A stretch of 64,000 bases of DNA from Streptomyces sp. NBRC 110035 (GTDB lineage: Bacteria; Actinomycetota; Actinomycetes; Streptomycetales; Streptomycetaceae): the NCBI RefSeq assembly GCF_000829695.1, contig NZ_BBNN01000022.1:176093-240092 (forward strand), given 5' to 3'. The notes under the pieces were generated by a model. It was not told the origin of the DNA. It worked only from the letters and a program-made list of their open reading frames with translations, and did no database searches. The position numbers and the translations under genes were made by a program. This document shows, piece after piece, positions 1-8,177 of the stretch. Numbering within the stretch: position 1 is the first letter of the stretch; every line of letters starts with the position of its first letter.

Positions 1-348
1 CGGCTGACGGACGACGTGATCGACGCGGCGCTCCAGGTCGTCGAGGGCGAGCTGGTCGGCGCGGAGAACGACCTCGGTGACGCGGTCGACGCCAACGACA
101 AGGAGTTCGGCGCCTCGTTCCCGTACCTGGCCAACCCGACGGAGGGGTCGCGCGGCCCGCTCGCCGAGGGTGTGGACAGCGGCAACGACGTACGCAACCA
201 GCTCGGTGACGCGCTGCGGCCGGCCGGGGCCGAGGGCTCCGACGACACCACCCTGATCGCCGCGTCCGCGGGTGCGGGAGCCTTCGGGATCCTGCTGATC
301 GGCGGGGCCCTGATGTGGTGGCGCAGGATGCGCGGCCGGGCGTACTGA
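1..348 (+). CDS. DUF4331 family protein, C-terminal fragment
   Basis: The frame is open at base 1 and ends in TGA at 346-348, so only the last 115 residues are visible. The fragment has the closing signature I associate with DUF4331 proteins: LTDDVIDAALQVV, then GDAVDANDKEFGASFPYL, then a Gly/Asp-rich linker. One membrane helix follows at about residues 81-103 of the fragment, and a short basic tail (WWRRMRGRAY) suggests a single C-terminal anchor with the domain outside the cell. The function of DUF4331 is unknown to me. It lies directly upstream of a TPR membrane protein and a NicO metal exporter on the same strand, so a shared cell-envelope or metal-related role is inferred only from context. 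The beginning of the gene lies outside the window. Confidence 0.85.
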   Translation, partial: RLTDDVIDAALQVVEGELVGAENDLGDAVDANDKEFGASFPYLANPTEGSRGPLAEGVDSGNDVRNQLGDALRPAGAEGSDDTTLIAASAGAGAFGILLIGGALMWWRRMRGRAY

Positions 349-382
349 ACCCACCGCGCCCGCCGGGGCGGGGCGGGGCAAA

Positions 383-442
383 GCGGGGCCGAGGCCTTTG
401 GCCCCCGCCCCCTCCCCACCGGCAGGCGGGCCTTTCGGCCCG
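383..442 (+). terminator. two GC hairpins between the DUF4331 and TPR genes
   Basis: Bases 383-390 (GCGGGGCC) can pair with 400-408 (GGCCCCCGC, one bulge). Bases 427-432 (CGGGCC) pair perfectly with 437-442 (GGCCCG) around a TTTC loop. They lie between the DUF4331 stop and the TPR start. They could terminate or attenuate transcription, or simply be mRNA structure inside an operon. Confidence 0.4.
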
Positions 443-558
443 TCCCAGTGACAGGCGCGGCCCGTCCCCTCCGTCCCCCACGGCACGGGCCGCGCCGCCG
501 ATTTCCCGCACCGAGTGAGCAAGCGGCCAAGCGGGCCAGCGAGCAACCGAGGAGAGGC

Positions 559-2349
559 ATGCCTCCGCGTACGAACGACCACGCCCCGGAGAGCGGCCGG
601 GACCCCGGGCCGACCAGGCTCACCGGACTCACCGGACTCACCGGACTCACCGGACTCACCGGACTCACCGGACTCACCGGGGCCACGGAGCCCACCGCCC
701 CGCCGGATGCCGGACCCGCTCGACCGGGCACCGGGGGCGAGTCCGACACCTCACCCGAGAACCAGGCCGACACCGAGGCCGGGGCCAAAGCCGAAGCCGA
801 CACCGAAGCCGACACCGAAGCCTGGGCCGAGGCCGACACCAGGGCCAGGGCCAGGGCCGAGGCCGACACCGACACCAGGGCCGACACCGACACCAGGGCC
901 GGGGCCGACACCGGGGCCGGGGTCGACACCGGGGCAGCAGAACCCGCCGTCCGAACCTTCTCACCCGGCGTGCGAGTGGCTGCCCTGCGCCGGTTCTCCG
1001 CCGTTGCGCGCCGCTCACGCGGTGCGCATCTCACGGTGTGCGCGGCGTTGTTGGCGGTCGCGATGACCGCCGGAGCGGTCGCCGTCGGCAGCGGCCGGGA
1101 CGGAGCGCGGGCCGGTGCCGATGCCGCTCCCGCGGCCGGGACGCTCGCGGCCGGTGTGCTCGCCGGAGGCGACCTGGACGCGGGGATCCGGGCCCTGCAG
1201 TCCCACCTCCGTTCCCAGCCCAGGGACTTCGCCGGATGGGCAGGCCTGGGGCTCGCCTACGTCGAGCAGGCGCGGACCAAGGGGGACCCGTCGCGCTATC
1301 CGCAAGCCGATCGGGCGTTCGACCGCTCTCTCGGGCTCGAACCCGGCAACGAGCCGGCCCTGGCCGGCCGTGCCGCCCTCGCCGCGGCCCGCCACGACTT
1401 CTCCGGCGCCCTGGAATACGCCGACCGGGCCCTGCGGCAGAACCCCTACAGCGAGCGGGCCCTGTCCTCCCGTATCGACGCCCTCGTGGAGCTCGGCCGG
1501 TACGACGAGGCTTCCGACGCCGCCGACACCGCCGACAGCCGGCGGCCGGGGCTGCCCGTCTTCACGCGGTACGCGTACGTACGGGAGTTGCGCGGGGACG
1601 TGCGGACCGCGCGCGAGGTGCTGGAGCGGGCCCTGAACGGTGCGTCCGCGCCCACCGATGTGGCGTACGTGGCAACCGCTCTCGGCCAACTGGCCTGGAA
1701 CCAGGGCGACTACGAGACCGCGCTCACCCACTTCGCCCGTGCCCTCGCCGCCGACGAGGAGTACCTCCCGGCGCTGGAGGGCCGGGCCCGTGCCCAGGCC
1801 GCGAGCGGTGACCGCGCGGGGGCGATCGGGACGCTGGAGCGGGTCGTCGCCCGCTCCCCGCTGCCCGGCCCGCTGGTCGCCCTCGGCGAGCTGTACGAGG
1901 CCCGGGGCGCCGACGGCGACCGTACGAAGGCTGCCGACCAGTACGCCCTCGTCGACGCCCAGGCCTCCCTCGCCCGCGCCGGCGGGGTCAACGCCGACCT
2001 GGACACCGCGCTCGCCGCCGCCGACCACGGCGACCCCGAAGCGGCCCTGCGGGCGGCCCGCGCCGAATGGGCCCGCCGGCACAGCGTGCACACCGCGGAC
2101 GCCCTCGCCTGGGCCCTGCACCGCAGCGGGCGCTCCGAGGAGGCACTCCCCTACGCACTCCGGGCGACGGCCACCGGCTACCGCAACGCCGCCTTCCTCC
2201 ACCACCGCGGCATGATCGAACGCGCCACCGGTCACGACGCCGACGCCCGCCGGTCCCTCACGGCCGCCCTGGAACTGAACCCCGGGTTCTCCCCCCTCGG
2301 CGCGCGTGCAGCCCGTGCCGCCCTCGAGGACCTGGAGGCGGCCCGGTGA
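559..2349 (+). CDS. TPR-repeat membrane protein with low-complexity N terminus
   Basis: 596 residues from ATG 559. That start is preceded by GGAGAGG at 551-557; an earlier in-frame start at 448 has no such site and would only add Arg/Pro-rich sequence. The N-terminal ~150 residues are low complexity: seven LTG units followed by degenerate ADTEA/ADTRA repeats. One membrane helix follows at about residues 155-178. The rest, to the C terminus, is helical TPR sequence with Trp-Gly-Leu and Asp-Arg-Ala/Ala-Leu TPR spacing. This predicts an anchored scaffold, probably displayed outside the membrane. The stop overlaps the GTG of the next gene (GTGA), so the two should be translationally coupled. No enzymatic motif is visible and the partner is unknown. 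Confidence 0.85.
   Translation: MPPRTNDHAPESGRDPGPTRLTGLTGLTGLTGLTGLTGLTGATEPTAPPDAGPARPGTGGESDTSPENQADTEAGAKAEADTEADTEAWAEADTRARARAEADTDTRADTDTRAGADTGAGVDTGAAEPAVRTFSPGVRVAALRRFSAVARRSRGAHLTVCAALLAVAMTAGAVAVGSGRDGARAGADAAPAAGTLAAGVLAGGDLDAGIRALQSHLRSQPRDFAGWAGLGLAYVEQARTKGDPSRYPQADRAFDRSLGLEPGNEPALAGRAALAAARHDFSGALEYADRALRQNPYSERALSSRIDALVELGRYDEASDAADTADSRRPGLPVFTRYAYVRELRGDVRTAREVLERALNGASAPTDVAYVATALGQLAWNQGDYETALTHFARALAADEEYLPALEGRARAQAASGDRAGAIGTLERVVARSPLPGPLVALGELYEARGADGDRTKAADQYALVDAQASLARAGGVNADLDTALAAADHGDPEAALRAARAEWARRHSVHTADALAWALHRSGRSEEALPYALRATATGYRNAAFLHHRGMIERATGHDADARRSLTAALELNPGFSPLGARAARAALEDLEAAR
619..681 (+). repeat. 9-bp tandem repeat, seven copies (Leu-Thr-Gly)
   Basis: The unit CTCACCGGA is repeated head to tail seven times inside the TPR gene; the last copy ends in G. 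Because the unit is a multiple of three, copy-number change would lengthen or shorten the protein in frame. It is followed at about 760-930 by degenerate Asp/Glu/Ala/Thr repeats. Confidence 0.95.
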
Positions 2350-3986
2350 ACCTCCGCCGTTCCTCCGCCGGCGGCACCGGCCGCCGTCTCGCCACCGGTG
2401 CCGCCGTCCTCGCCGCCGCCTGCGCGCTCACGCTGCTCCCGGCGGCCGCGGCGAGCGCGCACCCGCTCGGCAACTTCACCGTCAACCGGTACGACGGTCT
2501 GGTCGCCGCGCCGGGCGAACTCCGCGTCCACCATGTCGAGGACCTCGCCGAGATCCCGGCCACCCAGGCGAAGCCGGACGTCGAGGCGCTGGGCACGGCC
2601 GGGTGGGCACGCCGACGGTGCGCCGACGCCGCCCGCGGCAGCGAGGTCCGTGTGGACGGGCGCGAGGTCCCGGTCACCGTGCGGAGCAGCCGCGCCCGTG
2701 TACGTCCCGGTCAGGCCGGGCTCGACACGCTGCGCGTGGAGTGCGGGCTGACCGCTCCGCTGCCCGAGGGCAAGGCGGTGAACGTCTCCTTCCGCGGGGC
2801 CGGGGCGTCCTCGGGGCCCGGCTGGCGGGAGGTCACCGCCCGCGGTGACCGGATGACGCTGGCCGCGTCGGACGTGCCCGAGACATCACTCTCACGTGAA
2901 CTGACCCGTTATCCCCAGGAGTTGCTGTCCTCCCCTGCGGACACGGCGGCCGCGTCCCTTCGGGTGCGTACCGGCGGGCCGCCCCTGGCGGGTGAGGGGG
3001 AGGAGACCGAAGCGCCCGCCGCCTCCGTGCTGCCCCGCGGCGCGGACCGGTGGACGCGCGCCCTCGACGACCTCGTCGCCCGGCACGACCTCACGGCGGG
3101 CTTCGCGGCGCTCGCGCTGTTGATCGCGGTGGTCCTGGGCGCGATGCACGCCCTCGCGCCGGGTCACGGCAAGACGCTCATGGCCGCGACGGCGGCGGCC
3201 CGGGGCGGCAGGGCCCGGCTACGGGACGTCCTGCCGATGGCCGCCTCGGTGACGGTCACCCACACCCTCGGCGTGGTGGCGCTCGGCCTGCTGGTCACGG
3301 CCGGTTCGGCCGCCACGCCCTCGGTCGTCGCCTGGCTCGGCGTCGCGAGCGGCGCCCTGGTCACCCTGGCGGGCGCGAGCCTCCTCCGCCGGGCCCTGCG
3401 CAACCGGAAGGCCGCGCAGGGCCACTCGCATCGCCACGGACACGGGCATGACCACAGTCACGACCACACGCACGAGCACGACCACACGCACGGCCATGAC
3501 CACGGACACGGGCGCACCCACCCGGACGGCGCCCACGACCACCCCGGTCACGCACACCCCCACGCTCACCTCCACCCGGCCGAGCACACCCACACCGTCG
3601 AGCACACCCATGGCGGTCGCACGCACACCCACGCCGTCGCCCCCACCCTGCGCGGCACGATCCTGCTCGGTCTCGCCGGCGGGCTGGTGCCCAGCCCGTC
3701 CGCGGTGGTCGTGCTGGTGGGCGCCGCTGCGCTCGGCCAGGCCTGGTTCGGGCTGCTGCTCGTCGTCGCGTACGGCGTCGGGCTGGCTCTCACCCTCACC
3801 GCCGCCGGGTACGCCGTGGTGAAGGCGGGCAGCGGTGTGAACCGGCTCCTGGCCCGGCGCCCGCGCTGGACCGCACGCCCGGTGGTCTCGCTGATGCGCC
3901 GGAGCGCGCCCCTGGGGTCGGCGTTCGTCGTCGTGGCTCTGGGGGCCGGACTGGTGTTCAGGGGGGCGGCATCCGCACTCGGCTGA
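2346..3986 (+). CDS. NicO/RcnA-type nickel-cobalt exporter with His-rich loop
   Basis: 546 residues from GTG 2346, overlapping the upstream stop by 4 nt. An Arg-rich signal peptide precedes HPLGNFTVN, an N-terminal motif I associate with these actinobacterial transporters, followed by an extracytoplasmic domain to about residue 245. The membrane part begins with a helix carrying HALAPGHGKT, the metal-binding signature of the NicO family (PF03824). Three helices precede a loop at roughly residues 357-431 made mostly of His with Asp, Thr and Gly; three helices follow. This is the layout of RcnA-like efflux pumps, where the loop binds Ni/Co. Metal specificity is not readable from sequence. The fusion to a large N-terminal domain is unlike E. 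coli RcnA. Confidence 0.88.
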   Translation: MNLRRSSAGGTGRRLATGAAVLAAACALTLLPAAAASAHPLGNFTVNRYDGLVAAPGELRVHHVEDLAEIPATQAKPDVEALGTAGWARRRCADAARGSEVRVDGREVPVTVRSSRARVRPGQAGLDTLRVECGLTAPLPEGKAVNVSFRGAGASSGPGWREVTARGDRMTLAASDVPETSLSRELTRYPQELLSSPADTAAASLRVRTGGPPLAGEGEETEAPAASVLPRGADRWTRALDDLVARHDLTAGFAALALLIAVVLGAMHALAPGHGKTLMAATAAARGGRARLRDVLPMAASVTVTHTLGVVALGLLVTAGSAATPSVVAWLGVASGALVTLAGASLLRRALRNRKAAQGHSHRHGHGHDHSHDHTHEHDHTHGHDHGHGRTHPDGAHDHPGHAHPHAHLHPAEHTHTVEHTHGGRTHTHAVAPTLRGTILLGLAGGLVPSPSAVVVLVGAAALGQAWFGLLLVVAYGVGLALTLTAAGYAVVKAGSGVNRLLARRPRWTARPVVSLMRRSAPLGSAFVVVALGAGLVFRGAASALG

Positions 3987-4037
3987 GCTACGTTCATGAG
4001 GAAACGGAGAATTCGCCCGGATGCGATGGGGGGCGCC

Positions 4038-5708
4038 ATGTCCGAGGAACCGGGCAGTGAGCGGGTGATCGCGGGCCGGTACCGGCTGCTGTCACCGCTG
4101 GGCGAGGGCGGCATGGGGGCCGTGTGGCGGGCCCGTGACGAGCTGCTGCACCGCGAGGTCGCCGTCAAGGAGGTCCGTGCCCCGGCCGGACTGCCGGCGT
4201 CCGACGTGGAGCGGATGTACGCCCGGCTGGAGCGGGAGGCGTGGGCGGCGGCCCGGATCGCCGATCGCAACGTGGTGACGGTGTACGACGTGGCGACCGA
4301 GGACGGGCGCCCGTGGATCGTCATGGAGCTGGTCCGCGGCCTGTCCCTGGCCGAGGTGCTGGACGCCGGGGGTCCGTTGGACCCCCGGCGGGCCGCCCAC
4401 ATCGGCGCGGAGGTGCTCACCGCGCTGCGCGCCGCGCACGGCGCCGGGGTGCTGCACCGGGATGTGAAGCCCGCCAACGTGCTGGTCGCGAACGACGGGC
4501 GGATCGTCCTCACCGACTTCGGGATCGCCACGGTCGAAGGCAGTTCCGCGCTGACCATGACCGGCGAGGTGATCGGATCACCCGAGTTCCTCGCCCCGGA
4601 GCGGGCACTGGGCCGCACCCCCGGCCCCGAGTCCGACCTGTGGTCGCTCGGCGTACTGCTGTACGCGGCGGTGGAGGGCAGCTCTCCGTTCCGTCAGGAC
4701 ACCCCGCTGAGCACGCTGCGCGCCATCGTCGACGAGGAGTTGCCGCCCCCGCGCCGGGCGGGGCCGCTGGCCCCGGTCATCGAGGGCCTGCTGCGCAAGG
4801 ACCCGGCCGAGCGGCTGTCGGCGGTGCGGGCGCAGCAGGACCTGCGGCTCCTCGGCGCGGGAGGCGCACCGGGCGCCGGTACGACGACCGCCGGTACGAC
4901 GGGACCGGCCCCGTACGCCCCCACCGTGACGGCCCGCGCGCACCCGCACCCGTCCGGGGCCCCCACGTCCCGGCCTGCCGCGGCGGCCCCGGCCCCGTTC
5001 CCACCCCCGTCCGCCGGGAGCACCGCGGTCGCCCGTCCCGGGCGCGGTCGCCGGGCCGCCGTCGTCCTGGTCGCGGGCGTGGCCGTACTGGCCCTGGCGC
5101 TGACCGGTCTGACGTACACGCTGCTGAACCTCGGGGACGGCGCGGACGGCCGTGCGGGCGGGGCGGGTTCGTCCGCGCGGACCGGCGACGGCGGCGGGTC
5201 CGGGAGCGACGACGGGAGCGGGCGGACCGGCGGATCCGCCCCGGCGACCCCCGAGTACGACGGCGAGGACGGCGACGGAGAGGACGGCGACGGAGAGGAG
5301 AGCCCCCCGCCGCGGCAGTCGGTGCGGGTGACCGTGGAGGGTACGCACACGGAGTACTCGGGTGCCTGTCCCCCGCCGCGCGAGGGGACGCCCTCCTTCA
5401 CGGCGACGTTCACCGTGGGGCGGCTGCCCGCGGAGGTGTCCTACCGCTGGGTGGGCGAGGACGAGTCGGTGGCCGATCCGGGGTGGCGGACGCTGTCGTT
5501 CCCGGAGGGCGGCGGGCGTACGAAGCAGGACACGGTGACCGTGACGACGTACCTGGAGTCCGGGACGTTCGAGAACAGCATCGGGGTGGAGGTGCGGGAG
5601 CCCGTGCACACGGCGTCGGACTCGGTGCCGTTCTCGGTGACGTGTGAGACGGAGGCCCCGCCGGACGGGGCCTCCTCCTCTCCTGCCGGTTCGGCGGCCG
5701 CTCCCTGA
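4038..5708 (+). CDS. membrane Ser/Thr protein kinase (PknB-like) with extracellular domain
   Basis: Residues ~10-270 form a Hanks-type kinase: glycine loop LGEGGMGAVW, VAVKEV lysine, HRDVKPANV catalytic loop, DFGIA and the APE-equivalent APERA. A Pro/Ala-rich juxtamembrane stretch, one helix (about 337-365), a Gly/Ser/Asp/Glu-rich linker and a ~110-residue beta-rich domain follow. That domain carries two cysteines (GACPPP near its start, VTCET near its end) that could form one disulfide. There are no PASTA repeats, so the outer domain is not the muropeptide sensor of PknB proper. I chose ATG 4038, with a G-rich stretch ahead of it; in-frame ATGs at 3996 and 4026 are possible. It follows the exporter by about 50 bp and converges on the lipase. 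Confidence 0.9.
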   Translation: MSEEPGSERVIAGRYRLLSPLGEGGMGAVWRARDELLHREVAVKEVRAPAGLPASDVERMYARLEREAWAAARIADRNVVTVYDVATEDGRPWIVMELVRGLSLAEVLDAGGPLDPRRAAHIGAEVLTALRAAHGAGVLHRDVKPANVLVANDGRIVLTDFGIATVEGSSALTMTGEVIGSPEFLAPERALGRTPGPESDLWSLGVLLYAAVEGSSPFRQDTPLSTLRAIVDEELPPPRRAGPLAPVIEGLLRKDPAERLSAVRAQQDLRLLGAGGAPGAGTTTAGTTGPAPYAPTVTARAHPHPSGAPTSRPAAAAPAPFPPPSAGSTAVARPGRGRRAAVVLVAGVAVLALALTGLTYTLLNLGDGADGRAGGAGSSARTGDGGGSGSDDGSGRTGGSAPATPEYDGEDGDGEDGDGEESPPPRQSVRVTVEGTHTEYSGACPPPREGTPSFTATFTVGRLPAEVSYRWVGEDESVADPGWRTLSFPEGGGRTKQDTVTVTTYLESGTFENSIGVEVREPVHTASDSVPFSVTCETEAPPDGASSSPAGSAAAP

Positions 5709-5754
5709 GGGAGGAGGTGCGCGGCCTTGGGGTGACGTGGACCTGAGGAAGCGG

Positions 5755-5779
5755 CCCCGGGGAGCACGGCTCCCCGGGG
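5755..5779. terminator. bidirectional terminator hairpin
   Basis: A perfect 10-bp stem, CCCCGGGGAG (5755-5764) with CTCCCCGGGG (5770-5779), with a 5-nt loop. It sits between the convergent kinase and lipase genes and ends one base before the lipase stop codon. Confidence 0.85.
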
Positions 5780-5780
5780 A

Positions 5781-6587
5781 TCAGGCCGCGCTGTCGAAGG
5801 CCGGGAGGTAACCGCCGGACTGGCCGGCCGCCTTCGGGTGGTAGGACTCGCCGATGTTGGCCCAGTTCACGCTGTGCAGCCAGGAGTTGCCGGAGCAGAT
5901 CTCGTGGCCGGTGAAGGGGGTGCGCACGTCGGCGAAGGTGAAGCCGTGGGCGTTGGCGCGCTGGGCGGTGACGCTGTTGAGGAGGTCGGCCGCGTCGTTG
6001 ACGGCCGCCCGCTTGGCTTCGGAGAGGCCGATGCAGGTGGTGCCGAGCCGGTAGAAGCGGGGGTAGCCGAGGACGACGACCTCGGCGTTCTGGGCCCGGG
6101 TGCGGATGGCCGAGTAGACATTGTCGAGCTTGCCGGGGAGCGTCGAGGTGGCGTACGAGCGGGCGGTGTTGATCCGGGAGAGACAGGTGCTCTCCGACTG
6201 GAGCACACAGGTCGTCATGACGTCGGCGAAGCCCGCGTCGTTGCCGCCGACGCTGATCGAGACGAGACCGGTGCCGGCGCTGAGCGGGCCGAGCTGCGAC
6301 GCCAGAACTTCATCCGTTCGGGCGCCCGAGCAGGCGGTGAAGTCGAAGGACGAGGGTGAGTTGGCGGCGTTCCAGAGGTACGGATAGGCCTTCGTGCTGC
6401 GCTTGCAGTCTCCGCTGGAGCTGATGTAGCTGCCTGCGCCGACCCCGGAGGAGTAGGAGTCGCCGAGCGCCACATAGCCGTCTGCGGCGGCCTGTTGGGA
6501 CGCGTGCGCCGTGGCTGCCCCGGTGAGGGTGGTAGCGACGGCGAGGAGGACGGAACCGAGAAGGACGGAAAGCCGGGAACGTCTCAT
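5781..6587 (-). CDS. secreted SGNH-family lipase/esterase
   Basis: 268-residue precursor. It has an Arg-rich signal peptide with AxA-type cleavage near TAHA. The SGNH blocks are block I GDSYSSG (Ser44), block III GGND and block V YHP (His250). Six or more Cys in the mature part suggest disulfides. Length and spacing match my recollection of the S. rimosus GDSL lipase (268-residue precursor, 34-residue signal, catalytic Ser10 and His216 of the mature enzyme), which maps exactly to Ser44 and His250. The start ATG 6585-6587 has a strong AAAGGAGG site just upstream; longer ORF versions to 6749 read through non-coding sequence. Predicted role: extracellular ester or lipid hydrolysis. Confidence 0.93.
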   Translation of the reverse strand: MRRSRLSVLLGSVLLAVATTLTGAATAHASQQAAADGYVALGDSYSSGVGAGSYISSSGDCKRSTKAYPYLWNAANSPSSFDFTACSGARTDEVLASQLGPLSAGTGLVSISVGGNDAGFADVMTTCVLQSESTCLSRINTARSYATSTLPGKLDNVYSAIRTRAQNAEVVVLGYPRFYRLGTTCIGLSEAKRAAVNDAADLLNSVTAQRANAHGFTFADVRTPFTGHEICSGNSWLHSVNWANIGESYHPKAAGQSGGYLPAFDSAA

Positions 6588-7355
6588 GGAACCTCCTTTA
6601 GCAGGATCTCTGCCGCACCCTTCATAGCGACTACGCGCGTTGACTGGAAGTGTCCATGCCAAAAACGTCGCCCCCTCCCCAGGAACCCCGCAATTCGTCC
6701 ACAGGAAAACCACCGTACGACCACCACGGGGCCACCATCCGGCCTTCACCGGGCCATTGACGAACCGTCACGGGAGCAGCGCCGGGCCGCCGCCGGCCAC
6801 CGGAACATCTGTTCAATCCCGGACGAATTCAGGCCTTGGGGCCGTTCGGCCCTTGACGCCCACAACGGGCTGCGCCAGATTGAAGCCCGGCATCCGACGC
6901 TTCAGGGGGCAAAGTCGGCCATGCAGACCATCCGCACCGGCACGCCGCTTCGCGTGAGCCACCACGGCCGGAACCGCACGTAACACTCAAACCGACAAAA
7001 CGTGGGGCCCGGCTCGAGGCCTTGCCATCCGGGCTCAATCGTCAATACCGTCATACATCGCAATACATCTCACCCGCGTCGATCCGTCAGCAAGCGGCTC
7101 CAGGGGAGGGCTCAGGGCCGCGACGCACCGGCGCGGGGCGCGGTAGGGGGGTGCCGTGCTCGGTGACCGCAATGGGGACCGGGCCGGGCCGCGCGGTCGG
7201 CCGGCGTGTGCCGCGGTCGGCCAGTTTTGCCAGCTCACCCGGCGTGCACGGAGCTCTTGTCGCGTCGTGCGCGGGTGAGAACCCCCCTTTCGAACCGGAC
7301 GAACAGCCGGGCTGCCCAGGGGCGGGCGGCCCACCGGACGAGAGGGATCAGACTC
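6588..7355. other. 768-bp intergenic region between divergent lipase and glycosyltransferase genes
   Basis: No convincing gene here; apparent ORFs lack the codon bias of the neighbours. It must hold the lipase promoter (reading left) and the promoter and leader of the glycan operon (reading right). Around 7043-7070 there is an AT-richer stretch with three similar units (AATACC, ATACATC, AATACATC) about 10-11 bp apart, a possible operator or promoter area. I recognise no riboswitch class. Confidence 0.5.
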
Positions 7356-8177
7356 ATGAGTTCCGTTCTGCAGCCGGCGACCGAGGACCAGAACCCGCCG
7401 GCCACCGGAAAGTACCGGCCCGTCTCCTCGCACCTGGCCATCGCACCACCGGTGAGCGTGGTGATACCCGCCATGAACGAGGCCGAGAACCTGCCGTACG
7501 TCTTCAAGACGCTTCCCGACTGGATCCACGAAGTCGTCCTGGTCGACGGCAACTCCACCGACGACACCGTCGAAGTGGCCCGCGAGCTCTGGCCGGACGT
7601 CAAGGTCGTCGAACAGCGCGGCAAGGGCAAGGGGGACGCCCTGAACACCGGGTTCCAGGCCTGCACCGGCGACATCATCGTGATGGTCGACGCGGACGGC
7701 TCGGCGGACGGCAACGAGATCGTGTCGTACGTCTCCGCCCTCGTCTCGGGCGCGGACTTCGCCAAGGGGTCCCGCTTCGCCAACGGCGGCGGCACCGACG
7801 ACATGACCTTCATCCGCAAGCTCGGCAACCGGGTCCTGTGCGGGGTCGTCAACCGCAAGTTCGGCGCCCGCTACACCGATCTCTGCTACGGCTACAACGC
7901 GTTCTGGCGGCACTGCCTGAACAAGATCGACCTCGACTGCACCGGCTTCGAGGTCGAGACCCTGATGAACATCCGGGTCGTCAAGGCCGGGCTGAGAGTG
8001 CAGGAGATCCCCAGCCACGAGTACCTGCGCATCCACGGCGCGAGCAATCTGCGGGCCGTGCGGGACGGGTTCCGCGTCCTCGGGGTGATCCTCCAGGAGC
8101 GCTCCAACCGACGTGCGCTGCGCCGCCGCCCGCACCGCTCCCCGCTGCTCGACACGGTCCGGGGGAAGGTGTCTTGA
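7356..8177 (+). CDS. family 2 glycosyltransferase (soluble, DPM1/UgtP-like fold)
   Basis: 273 residues from ATG 7356, preceded by GAGAGGGA. GT-A motifs: VSVVIPAMNEAENLP nucleotide-binding start, VDGNSTDDT, and VDADGSADG with the metal-binding DxD. GSRF and a conserved CYGYNAFW follow. There are no membrane helices, so it probably works at the inner face of the membrane on a lipid or sugar acceptor; donor and acceptor cannot be told. The stop overlaps the next gene (TTGA), making this the first gene of a three-gene coupled unit with another GT2 and a polysaccharide deacetylase. Expected product: a modified extracellular or wall glycan. Confidence 0.88.
   Translation: MSSVLQPATEDQNPPATGKYRPVSSHLAIAPPVSVVIPAMNEAENLPYVFKTLPDWIHEVVLVDGNSTDDTVEVARELWPDVKVVEQRGKGKGDALNTGFQACTGDIIVMVDADGSADGNEIVSYVSALVSGADFAKGSRFANGGGTDDMTFIRKLGNRVLCGVVNRKFGARYTDLCYGYNAFWRHCLNKIDLDCTGFEVETLMNIRVVKAGLRVQEIPSHEYLRIHGASNLRAVRDGFRVLGVILQERSNRRALRRRPHRSPLLDTVRGKVS

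Noticed and set aside
1015..2235. Long minus-strand ORF opposite the TPR gene
   Set aside because: A mirror of high-GC coding sequence; its composition (Gly/Val/Arg/Pro) and third-position pattern are those of a shadow frame, and the plus-strand TPR gene explains the region.
7071..7355. Possible riboswitch in the leader of the glycan operon
   Set aside because: The stretch is structured only as expected from its GC content, and I could not match the conserved cores of ydaO/c-di-AMP, cobalamin, glycine or other classes.
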